Made by a program: the position numbers and the translations under genes. The notes below the pieces were generated by a model. That model made no database searches and was not told the origin of the DNA. It worked only from the letters and a program-made list of their open reading frames with translations. A stretch of 64,000 nt of DNA. It comes from CAYYFX01 sp964571855 (lineage in GTDB: Bacteria; ARS69). Positions 42,733 to 50,108 of this stretch are shown piece by piece (the first letter of the stretch is position 1; each line of letters opens with the position of its first letter). Location of the stretch: positions 43,522 through 107,521 of the forward strand of contig CAZNDO010000014.1 in NCBI GenBank assembly GCA_964571855.1, written 5' to 3'.

Positions 42733-44850
42733 ATGTCCCTGCCCCCGGGTCCGGATTCCGCGGCCGCGGCCGTGCCGCCGCCGCCCCCGCCGCCGTCCGC
42801 GCTCGGCAAGCTCCTCGCGCGCACTCTGGCCACACTCGACCCCGCGTTCGCGGCGGACGGGACCGAGCTCGTCCTCGCCGGGCCCGGCGGACGGGTGCGC
42901 GTCCTCTCCGCATCGCGGGAGGATGCGATCGCCGCCGAGACGAGCGCGGCGCGGGACGATTACTCGCCGCGCCTCTGGTCGCGGAACGGGGACGGCCCGC
43001 TCGCAATCGAGGGGGCGGCGCTGGATCGCGCGCATGCGGCCGATCGCCGCCTGGCGGAGGCGGGCGCGCGTTCCGTGTTCGTGGTTCCGTTCGGGAGCGA
43101 GGCGGAAGCCGGCGGCGTGTGGATCCTGCGCAGCCCGCGCGAAGGGGCGTTCGATCCCGCCCGCGCGTCCCTGCTCGCACCCCTCGCGGAGTTCCTCGCG
43201 GCGGCGGCGGACCGCGAGCAGGCATGGGCCGCGGAGCAGCTTCGCCACCGCCGCCGCGTGCGGCTCGAAGCCCTCATCCCCACGATCGCGGGCTCCCTGG
43301 ACGTCCGGAAGGTGTTCGTGGAGATGTCCGGGCTCATCCAGGAGGTCATCCCGCACGACGTCCTCGCCTTCGCGCTCCTCCTCCCCGATCGCAGCGGGGT
43401 GAAGATCCAGGCCGCCACGCAGCGCGGCGTGCTGGAACTGCCCGAGTACCGCTTCAGCAGCGCGGACGAGGCGCTCGACGCGAACTGGGACTTCCTCCTG
43501 GCGTTCGATCTCCACCCGGTGGATGCCACGTCCGTGCGCGCGCGGATCTCGCCGAGGAGCGCGCCGGCGCCCGTGGAAGTGGTGACGCACCCGGGGCCGG
43601 CGTGGATGAAGTTCATCGCGCAGGCCGGCGTGCGCTCCGTGATGCGCGTGCCGATCCGCGCGAAGGACCGGGCGGTCGGCGGCATCGCGTTCATGGCCGC
43701 CCGGCCCGATGCCTACGACCGCGAGGACGGCATGGTGGCCTCCCGCATCGCGGACCAGCTGGCGCTCGCGCTCGCGCACCAGAAGCTGGCGGAGGAGGAG
43801 CAGGAGATCGCGCGCGCGGAGGAGCGCGAGCGGATGCTGGAGCGCCGCGTGGAGCAGCTCTCCCGCGAGCTGCAGCGGTTCAGCGCGCACCGGGCGCTGG
43901 GGCAGTCCGCGCCGTGGAAGAAGGCGCTGTCGGACGCCACGCAGGTGGCGGCCACCGACACCACCGTGCTGATCACCGGCGAGTCCGGCACCGGCAAGGA
44001 GGTGCTGGCGCGCTTCATCCACCGCGGGTCGAGGCGGGCGAAGGGGCCGTTCGTGGCGCTGAACTGCGCGGCGCTGCCGGAGCACCTGCTGGAGTCCGAA
44101 CTGTTCGGGCACGAGCGCGGCGCCTTCACCGGGGCCACGGACGCGCGCGCCGGACGCATCGAGCAGGCCGCCGGCGGCGTGCTGTTCCTGGACGAGGTGG
44201 GCGAGATGTCGCCGGCCGTGCAGGCGAAGTTCCTGCGCGTGCTGCAGGAGCGCGAGTTCCAGCGCGTGGGGGGCTCACGGACCCTGAAGGCGGACGTGCG
44301 GATCGTGGCCGCCACCAACCGTGACCCGCGCGCGGGCATCGCGAGGGGCGAGTTCCGCGAGGACCTCTACTACCGCCTCGGCGTGTTCGAGATCCACCTC
44401 CCTCCCCTGCGCGAGCGGCCCGACGACATCCTCGTGCTGGCGCAGGCTTTCCTGGACGAGGTCGGCGAGACGATCGGCCGCCCGTCCGCCGGGCTGTCCG
44501 AGGACGCGCGCGAGCAGCTCCTGGTACACGCATGGCCCGGCAACGTGCGCGAACTGCGCAACGCGATCGAGCGCGCGGTGATCCTGTGCCAGGGCGGGCT
44601 GATCACGCGCGAACACCTCCCGATGACGGTGGCCCGGCCGCCGGCGGAACGCGTGGCGATCGCCGCGCCGGCGGCCGCGGAGTTCCCGGTGGAGGGCGTG
44701 GCGCTGGACGACGTGGAACGGGAGCTTCTGGTGAAGGCCATGGCGAAGGCCGGGAACAACAAGTCGCAGGCCGCGAAGCTGTTGGGGGTCACGCGCGGGC
44801 AGCTCTACTCGCTGCTGCGCCGGCACGGCATGACGCAGGCGAAGCGCTGA
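42733..44850 (+). CDS. Sigma-54-dependent transcriptional activator with GAF sensor domain
   Basis: 705 aa from ATG 42733. The N-terminal half has two GAF-like regions (about residues 60-165 and 175-350) and a short coiled coil (EEEQEIARAEERERMLERRV). The AAA+ domain has Walker A GESGTGKE, the sigma-54 contact loop GAFTGA at residues 463-468, Walker B VLFLDEVGEM, and NNRDP/R-finger regions (RIVAATNRDPRAG, EDLYYRLGVFEIHLPPLRER). The C-terminus is a Fis-type helix-turn-helix (NNKSQAAKLLGVTRGQLYSL). It should open sigma-54 promoters in response to an unknown small-molecule or redox signal. A TATGCT box immediately upstream would give an almost leaderless message. Confidence 0.9.
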   Translation: MSLPPGPDSAAAAVPPPPPPPSALGKLLARTLATLDPAFAADGTELVLAGPGGRVRVLSASREDAIAAETSAARDDYSPRLWSRNGDGPLAIEGAALDRAHAADRRLAEAGARSVFVVPFGSEAEAGGVWILRSPREGAFDPARASLLAPLAEFLAAAADREQAWAAEQLRHRRRVRLEALIPTIAGSLDVRKVFVEMSGLIQEVIPHDVLAFALLLPDRSGVKIQAATQRGVLELPEYRFSSADEALDANWDFLLAFDLHPVDATSVRARISPRSAPAPVEVVTHPGPAWMKFIAQAGVRSVMRVPIRAKDRAVGGIAFMAARPDAYDREDGMVASRIADQLALALAHQKLAEEEQEIARAEERERMLERRVEQLSRELQRFSAHRALGQSAPWKKALSDATQVAATDTTVLITGESGTGKEVLARFIHRGSRRAKGPFVALNCAALPEHLLESELFGHERGAFTGATDARAGRIEQAAGGVLFLDEVGEMSPAVQAKFLRVLQEREFQRVGGSRTLKADVRIVAATNRDPRAGIARGEFREDLYYRLGVFEIHLPPLRERPDDILVLAQAFLDEVGETIGRPSAGLSEDAREQLLVHAWPGNVRELRNAIERAVILCQGGLITREHLPMTVARPPAERVAIAAPAAAEFPVEGVALDDVERELLVKAMAKAGNNKSQAAKLLGVTRGQLYSLLRRHGMTQAKR

Positions 44851-44954
44851 CCCCGCGCCGGCCCGCTTGCACCGCGCTCCGCGGCGGACGCAGGATCGAG
44901 ACGCTTCCTGGCCCCCTCCGGGCGTGGCCCGGCCGTCGGGAGGTTGCCCCGGGC

Positions 44955-45725
44955 GTGGACGTGACCTGCGTCGTCGCCGACCCGCAGGAACTGGACCGGA
45001 AGGCGCTGATCGCGCTTCTCCGCACGCAGCCCGGTGTGCGCGTCGTGGGGGAGGCTGCCACCCTGGACGCCGCCACGCGCGAACTCCGCCGGCGGTCCCC
45101 CGCGGTCCTGATCGCGGATGCCCGCACCCTGGGCCCCCACGGGGCCTCGTCCTTCCGGTGCCTCCGGGGTCGTGGCGCCGGGGTTGCGCTCCTCGGCCTC
45201 GTGCGCGAATGCGGCCAGCGATGCGCCGGTCCTTCCGATCCGTGCCTCTTCGACGCGGACGCGCATCGCCGCCGCTGCTGCGGGCGGTCCGACTGCCTGG
45301 GCCAGATGCTCCTCGACGGCGCCGACGATGTTCTGCCGCGCAGCGCCTCCACGCGCGCGCTGTTCCGCGCGGTCCGTGCGCTGGCCCGCGGTCTCCCCGG
45401 CACGCCACCGCGCCGCATCCGCCGCATGGTGGCATGCGCCGCCCGCCGCGAGGGCGGCGGCGCGACGCGATCGCTCACGGCCCGCGAGGAGCAGGTCGCG
45501 GGGTTGGTCGGGCGCGGGTGCAGCAACCGGGAGATCGGCGAGCGGTTGCGCATCACGGTCGGCACCGTGAAGAAGCACGTGGGACACGTCCTCGCGAAGC
45601 TGGACCTCCCGGATCGGCTGCAACTGGGGCTTCTGGTCGCGGGCTCCGTTGCGCCCTCGGGTGCCCCCGCCCGCCGCGAGGACGGCACTCCGGTCTCACC
45701 CATCCGCGCCGTACTCCCCAGGTAG
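44955..45725 (+). CDS. LuxR/NarL-type response regulator with a Cys-rich insertion
   Basis: 256 aa from GTG 44955 (GTG 44961 also possible). The N-terminal half is a receiver-like domain: VVADPQELDRKALIALLRTQ, then AVLIADARTL, whose Asp would be the phosphorylation site. It is disrupted by an unusual stretch with eight cysteines (about residues 75-115: ECGQRCAGPSDPC, RRRCCGRSDC). The C-terminus is a normal GerE/LuxR helix-turn-helix (TAREEQVAGLVGRGCSNREI...TVKKHVGHVLAKL). The cysteines may bind metal or sense redox state. It follows the sigma-54 activator by 104 bases on the same strand. Confidence 0.75.
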   Translation: MDVTCVVADPQELDRKALIALLRTQPGVRVVGEAATLDAATRELRRRSPAVLIADARTLGPHGASSFRCLRGRGAGVALLGLVRECGQRCAGPSDPCLFDADAHRRRCCGRSDCLGQMLLDGADDVLPRSASTRALFRAVRALARGLPGTPPRRIRRMVACAARREGGGATRSLTAREEQVAGLVGRGCSNREIGERLRITVGTVKKHVGHVLAKLDLPDRLQLGLLVAGSVAPSGAPARREDGTPVSPIRAVLPR

Positions 45726-45881
45726 TACCACCTCCGCACCTGCCGGGCGGCCGCAGCGCCCGATACGCTCGCATCGTCGGCGCGCTCCTGCTGCGCGCCG
45801 GCGGCCGCTCCCTTGTGCAGGCGCGGACGGCAGACCCGATCGCGACCGCCGGAGCGGCCCACCCTCGCAAGGAGCATGACG

Positions 45882-46565
45882 ATGCGAGTCATGATGCTGG
45901 CCCTGCTGGCGGCGCTGGCCGTCGCGCTCGGCCCGGGATGCGAAGGGGACACCGGCCCGGCCGGCCCCTCGGGCACCGACGGCCGGAACGGGACCAACGG
46001 AACCAACGGGACGGACGCAATGCTCGTCTGGGAGACCTGGAGCACCGGCAACTTCACGCAGTACGACTGGGAACTGGCGGGAACCCGGCCGTGGATGTTC
46101 GGCGGGGAGGGATGGCCGGTGGGCGGCAGCGTGGTCGTCTACGGCCCGAACAACACGTTTGCCTGCAGCGATCCGGCGCTGACCGACAACGAGAGCGCAG
46201 ACGTCTCGATCGATGTCGTCCTCCCGAAGCCCGGCGTCCTGGCCTTCTGGGCGCGGGTGTCGAGCGAGCCGAACTACGACTGGCTGATCTGGTACGCCGA
46301 CGACACCATCCTGAATGCGATCAGCGGAAACAGCGGCGGCGCCTGGACCGAGTTCAGCTACCCCCTGCCGAGCGGCGCCCACACGATCCGATGGACCTAC
46401 TACAAGGACGTCAGCCTGACCTCGGGTGCCGACCGGGGCGATGTGGACAACGTGCGGATCTTCCTGCCGACCGCCGCGCAGGCGCCTTCGTTCGTCCTGG
46501 AAGCGAGCGAGGTGCCCGAAGGCGTCGTCCTCTGGACGGAGGCCGGGGAAGCGCCCGCCAAGTAG
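45882..46565 (+). CDS. Lipoprotein with a short collagen-like segment
   Basis: 227 aa from ATG 45882; ATG 45876 is in frame but too close to the aaggag ribosome site. Lipobox VALGPGC, mature Cys near residue 20. Immediately after it are eight Gly-x-y triplets (GDTGPAGPSGTDGRNGTNG...), a collagen-like stalk seen in other bacterial surface lipoproteins. The remaining 180 residues are a beta-sandwich-like domain with aromatic residues (YDWELAGTRPWMFGGEGWPV, HTIRWTYYKD), resembling carbohydrate-binding modules. It could bind a glycan at the cell surface. No operon partner is evident. Confidence 0.75.
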   Translation: MRVMMLALLAALAVALGPGCEGDTGPAGPSGTDGRNGTNGTNGTDAMLVWETWSTGNFTQYDWELAGTRPWMFGGEGWPVGGSVVVYGPNNTFACSDPALTDNESADVSIDVVLPKPGVLAFWARVSSEPNYDWLIWYADDTILNAISGNSGGAWTEFSYPLPSGAHTIRWTYYKDVSLTSGADRGDVDNVRIFLPTAAQAPSFVLEASEVPEGVVLWTEAGEAPAK

Positions 46566-46671
46566 ACGCGCGCTCCCGGAGTCGGTGACGGCTCCGGCGG
46601 ATCGTCCCGGCCCGGTGGCGTCTCCGCCTCGCGTTCCGATAGGATCGCGCCACCGGCCGGGGGAATCCGCC

Positions 46672-48078
46672 ATGCCGCGCATCGTCCTTCCCGCAAGCGC
46701 CGCCGCCGCGATCGTCGGGGTCGGCGCCTGCGCCACCGTGACCGCGGCGGCCCCGGGCCGCCTCGTGGCGCTCACGTCGGCGGACGGCGCCGGTTCCGTG
46801 GCCACGATGGAGCTCGGACCCCCTTGGACTCCCGCCCCCGGCCTGGCCAGCGTGGGTGGGCGGGCCGTGCTGCGGTCCCACGGGAATGCGCTCTGGGTGG
46901 TGAACGGATCACCGGACGACGATGTCCGGGGGATCGACCCGGACACCTGGGCCACCGTCACGACCATCCCCACGGGCACGGGGTCGGACCCGCAGGACAT
47001 CGTGTTCGCGGAGGGGACGAAGGCGTACGTCTCCCTGGCCGGCGCCGCGGCCGTGCTGCTCGTCGACACGGGCAGCGGGGCGGTGACCGGCGCGGTGGAT
47101 CTCTCGGCGTTCGCGGATCCGGACGGCGTGCCCGACCTCGGCCGCATGGAGCTGCACGACGGCCGCGTCTACGTGCAGGTGCAACGCCTCTCCCGCGAGG
47201 GCGGCGCCGTGACGCCCGTGCCGCCGTCGATGATCGCGGTGATCGATGCCGCCGCCGACACGCTCGTGGACACGGACCTGCAGACGCCGGGCCGGCAGGC
47301 CGTGGTGTTGACCGGCCTCTACCCCGTCGGTGACATGCAGGTCGACGGCGGGGACCTGTACATCATGGAGCAGGGCGCGTACGAGGCGATCGACGAGCAC
47401 GGGGGCATCGACCGCATCGATCTCGCGACGCTCACCGCCGCGGGCTTCGTGACCACGGAGGACGAGTTGGGCGGTCATGCGGACTGCTTCGTGCTCGCTT
47501 CCCCGACCAGGGGGTATGCCGTCACGCACACCGACTGGACGCTGTCCTCCCACCTCACGCGCTTCTCGCGTGCGGACGGATCGAGCCAGGGCACGGTGCT
47601 CGAGATCGCGGGCACGCACACGCACGAGCTGGCGCTCGACACGGAGACCGGGCTCCTCTACTTCCCGGTCTCCGCCGCGGATCCCGGAGTCCGCGTGTTC
47701 GACACGGCGGCGGACGTTCCGCTCACGGCGACCTCGCGACCGACGGGCCCCGCGGTGGATGTCCTGGTCGTGCGCCCGGGGGCCGACACGGCGATCCCGC
47801 ACTCGGCCGGGTGGCGGCCCGGTCTCGGCCCCGCACACCCGAACCCCTTCTCCGCCACGACGTGGTTCGAGCTCCGTGCCCCGGGACAGGTCACCATCCT
47901 CGACGCCTCCGGACGAACGGTGCGGAGTCTCGTCCGCCCCGGTGGATCCGCCGGGCCGGGGCGCCTGGAGTGGAACGGGCGCGACGACGCCGGACGGCTC
48001 GTCCCGGCGGGCGTCTACTTCGTCCGGTGGGAGTCTGGCGGGCGGGCGGGAGCCCGGAAGGTGACGCGCATCCCCTGA
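46672..48078 (+). CDS. Secreted YncE-like beta-propeller with C-terminal FlgD-like domain
   Basis: 468 aa from ATG 46672. The signal region ACATVTAAAPG is followed by propeller-like repeats with VVNGSPDDDVRGIDPDTW, AYVSLAGAAAVLLVDTGSG and LYIMEQGAYEAIDEHGG, typical of surface YncE/NHL-like proteins. Catalytic residues are not apparent. From about residue 385 it has the AHPNPFSATTWFELRAPG...GVYFVRWESG domain shared with three other proteins here. Function unknown, but its exported nature and C-terminal tag suggest surface display. Confidence 0.75.
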   Translation: MPRIVLPASAAAAIVGVGACATVTAAAPGRLVALTSADGAGSVATMELGPPWTPAPGLASVGGRAVLRSHGNALWVVNGSPDDDVRGIDPDTWATVTTIPTGTGSDPQDIVFAEGTKAYVSLAGAAAVLLVDTGSGAVTGAVDLSAFADPDGVPDLGRMELHDGRVYVQVQRLSREGGAVTPVPPSMIAVIDAAADTLVDTDLQTPGRQAVVLTGLYPVGDMQVDGGDLYIMEQGAYEAIDEHGGIDRIDLATLTAAGFVTTEDELGGHADCFVLASPTRGYAVTHTDWTLSSHLTRFSRADGSSQGTVLEIAGTHTHELALDTETGLLYFPVSAADPGVRVFDTAADVPLTATSRPTGPAVDVLVVRPGADTAIPHSAGWRPGLGPAHPNPFSATTWFELRAPGQVTILDASGRTVRSLVRPGGSAGPGRLEWNGRDDAGRLVPAGVYFVRWESGGRAGARKVTRIP

Positions 48079-48147
48079 CCGGGGGAATTCGGGCGCGGCT
48101 GTCCGGAGCGCTGACGGTGGGGCGAGCGAGGTGTGCGTGGACCACGT

Positions 48148-48191
48148 GGTGGGCGAAGAGGGATTCGAACCCCCGACCCCCTGCGTGTAAG
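48148..48191 (-). repeat. att repeat: truncated 3' half of tRNA-Val, left end of island
   Basis: These 44 bases are identical to 55832-55875 and cover tRNA-Val from the anticodon loop to the acceptor end. Here the next base outside (48147) completes an encoded CCA (48149-48147, read as CCA on the minus strand). The 5' half of the tRNA is missing and the sequence diverges after 48191. This is the chromosomal tRNA 3' end displaced by integration. Confidence 0.85.
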
Positions 48192-48334
48192 TTTGACGCC
48201 GGAGGTTGGCTCCCTTCCTGGGGATCTCGCTAAGTCTAGCGTTTCCTGGAACTTGCGGCCGGCTCAGGTTGGACGAGCTGGCCTCCGATAGGCAGTGTAC
48301 GTCGTCAAACCAATTGGACACTTTCGGCCCGGAT

Positions 48335-49021
48335 CTAAGAGACACTTTCCCGGAAGATGGACGGACGGATCAGGTCCTCCTTTCTGGCTGGTAGCCCCAG
48401 ATTGAAGCGGCGCCGGCTGGCGAGGGTCTGCCGCTTCAGCCGCCACCTCGCGGTCTGGATGTCGCGGCCACGTCCCTCGTAGACGTCCGCGGGCGTCAGG
48501 TTCCCCAGCGCTTCGTGGACCCGCTGGTGGTTGTAGTGCTCCACGAAGGCCGCGATCTCGTGCTCGAGCTGCTGCGGCATCTCGTAGTTCCGCAGCGTCA
48601 CCACGTTCTTCATCGAGCGGTGGTAGCGCTCGATCTTTCCCTGCGTCATCGGGTGGTACGGCCGGCTGCGGGTGTGCCCCATCCCGCGCCCCTCCAGGTA
48701 CGTGCGGAGCTCCTTGGAGATGTACGCGGAGCCGTTGTCCGAGAGGACCCGAGGGCGCTCGGCCACCGGCACGCCTCGCATGCCCGTCGCCTTCACCGCG
48801 ACCTCCAGAAGCCGCGTCACGTCGTCGGCCGCCATGCCCCGGCACAGCTCCCACGCGATCACGAACCGGCTGTAGTCGTCCAGGATCGTCGCCAGGTAGT
48901 ACCAGCCCCAGTCGATCACGCGCAGGTACGTGAAGTCCGTCTGCCAGAGCTCGTGCACGCGCCTCGTCGGATGATCGAACCGGTCCTTCGCCGCCAGCAC
49001 GATGTGCGTCGGGCTCGTCAC
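48335..49021 (-). CDS. IS3 transposase, catalytic part (orfB C-terminal region)
   Basis: 228 aa from GTG 49021, overlapping the stop of the preceding frame (GTGA). It carries the full DDE/rve core: ELWQTDFTYLRV (first Asp), RVLSDNGSAYIS (second Asp) and QGKIERYHRSMK (Glu about 35 residues later), then the conserved YNHQRVHEALGNLTPADVY end. In relatives this is continuous with the N-terminal HTH part. Here a TGA separates them; slipping back one base at CTG would read FDL then VTSP and restore the expected protein. It may be made by -1 frameshift, by re-initiation at the GTG, or be broken. Confidence 0.8.
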   Translation of the reverse strand: MTSPTHIVLAAKDRFDHPTRRVHELWQTDFTYLRVIDWGWYYLATILDDYSRFVIAWELCRGMAADDVTRLLEVAVKATGMRGVPVAERPRVLSDNGSAYISKELRTYLEGRGMGHTRSRPYHPMTQGKIERYHRSMKNVVTLRNYEMPQQLEHEIAAFVEHYNHQRVHEALGNLTPADVYEGRGRDIQTARWRLKRQTLASRRRFNLGLPARKEDLIRPSIFRESVS

Positions 49022-49362
49022 AGGTCGAAGTCCTTCAGGATCCGGTACACGCTGGACTCCGAGATGAACGTCCCCTGCGTATCCGTGATGTGCCAGGCAA
49101 GCTCCCGCGGCGACCGCTCCGGATGCTCCAACGCCGTCTCCACCACGCGCCGTCGCTCCTTCTCCGGGATCCGGTTCCAGAAGCGACGCGGACCACCGGT
49201 CCGGTTCTGCAGCGCCTCGAAGCCGCCCTCGCGGTACGCGCCGTACCACGCGTAGAACGTGCTGCGTGGCACGTCCAGCTCCGCCAGCGTGCGTCGCACC
49301 GGCAACGAGGCCCCCTCCACCAGGCGGATGATCTCCATCTTCTCCGCCGCGGTGTGCCTCAT
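49018..49362 (-). CDS. IS3 transposase, N-terminal helix-turn-helix part (orfB N-terminal region)
   Basis: 114 aa from ATG 49362, overlapping the orfA stop (ATGA). It has the HTH_21-type beginning of OrfB proteins: AEKMEIIRLVEGASLPVRRT, LAELDVPRSTFYAWYGAY, then RIPEKERRRVVETALEHPE and SSVYRILKDFDL before the stop. It continues into the catalytic frame only through a -1 shift or re-initiation. Confidence 0.75.
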   Translation of the reverse strand: MRHTAAEKMEIIRLVEGASLPVRRTLAELDVPRSTFYAWYGAYREGGFEALQNRTGGPRRFWNRIPEKERRRVVETALEHPERSPRELAWHITDTQGTFISESSVYRILKDFDL

Positions 49363-49724
49363 CGACCGGTCCAGTCGTCGTCCTCGCCCTCGAGCCCCCT
49401 TTTTAGGACCCGATTGCGAAGCGAGAGATCCGCCACCAGCTGCTTGAGCTGCTCGTTCTCCCGCCGCAGCCCCGACACCTCCGGGCTCGAGGCCTGCCGC
49501 TTCGTGTCCCCCTGCAGACGACGCTTGCCCGCCTCCAGGAACTCCTTCGACCACGTGTAGTACAGGTTCGGGCTGATCCCCTCACGCCGGCACAACTCCG
49601 CGATCGACTCCTCGCCCCGCAGCCCCTCCAGGACGATCCGGATCTTCTCCTCCGCGGTGTACTTCCTCCGGGTCTTGCGGCGGATCTCCCGAACCACCGC
49701 CTCCGGGTTCCCCTTGCTAGCCAT
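49359..49724 (-). CDS. IS3 family OrfA (helix-turn-helix protein)
   Basis: 121 aa from ATG 49724 with gaggaggtcccg upstream. A Tnp_1/IS911-type helix-turn-helix (RRKYTAEEKIRIVLEGLRGE, SIAELCRREGISPNLYYTWS) is followed by a leucine-rich coiled coil (LRRENEQLKQLVADLSLRN) for multimerisation. Typical OrfA size and order. Confidence 0.85.
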   Translation of the reverse strand: MASKGNPEAVVREIRRKTRRKYTAEEKIRIVLEGLRGEESIAELCRREGISPNLYYTWSKEFLEAGKRRLQGDTKRQASSPEVSGLRRENEQLKQLVADLSLRNRVLKRGLEGEDDDWTGR

Positions 49725-49792
49725 CGGGACCTCCTCCTCGGGTCAAATCCTACCCGGGAGTGCCCCTTCAATTCAGGCTTGATCCTGTCCAA

Positions 49793-50108
49793 CGGATTCT
49801 GACGTCAAACAGCGATCATGCGGCGCAGGGTCTCCGTTCCAGTGGGATCTTCAGGAAGGTACGTCATGGCTCCCCCTTGCCGCGGCGTTCGACTCGCGAC
49901 GCTTGCCGTGGCCCTCTCCTCGCCCGGATCCTCAGTGGGGCTTTCTGAGCCTGCCACCCCAAAGCGCACCCGGCAAGACGAGTCGCGGGTAGCTAAAGGC
50001 GATCGGCCCTTGGCGGGGGAGGAGCGTGACGCGCACGGTCTGTCTTCGTTTTGCACGAATCCGAGGCCATCGGTCCACTCCGAGCGCCGCAGCCACCGAG
50101 TCTAGCCT
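49793..50108. other. 316-bp gap between the IS3 element and the defence operon
   Basis: I see no supported gene. A weak minus-strand frame (49805-50056) ends MTYLPEDPTGTETLRRMIAV with gggggag before its inner ATG but matches nothing I know. The 8-bp repeat cgtcaaac that also occurs on the other side of the IS lies at 49803-49810. Confidence 0.4.

Larger units (their letters stand above)
48314..49792. mobile_element. IS3-family insertion sequence
   Basis: About 1.48 kb with three minus-strand frames (orfA, orfB N-part, orfB C-part) and short ends TTGGACA (48314-48320) / TGTCCAA (49786-49792). The exact ends are uncertain: an 8-bp direct repeat cgtcaaac flanks it at 48303-48310 and 49803-49810, which would make the element slightly longer if it is the target duplication. 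It lies between the left att repeat and the defence operon. Confidence 0.75.

Noticed and set aside
46909..48345. Long minus-strand frame running through the tRNA fragment
   Set aside because: The first part is translated att/tRNA sequence and the rest is antisense to the propeller gene.
49805..50056. Small minus-strand gene between the IS3 element and the defence operon
   Set aside because: Short, Arg/Ser-rich, no family, and only an inner ATG has a ribosome site giving a 20-aa peptide.
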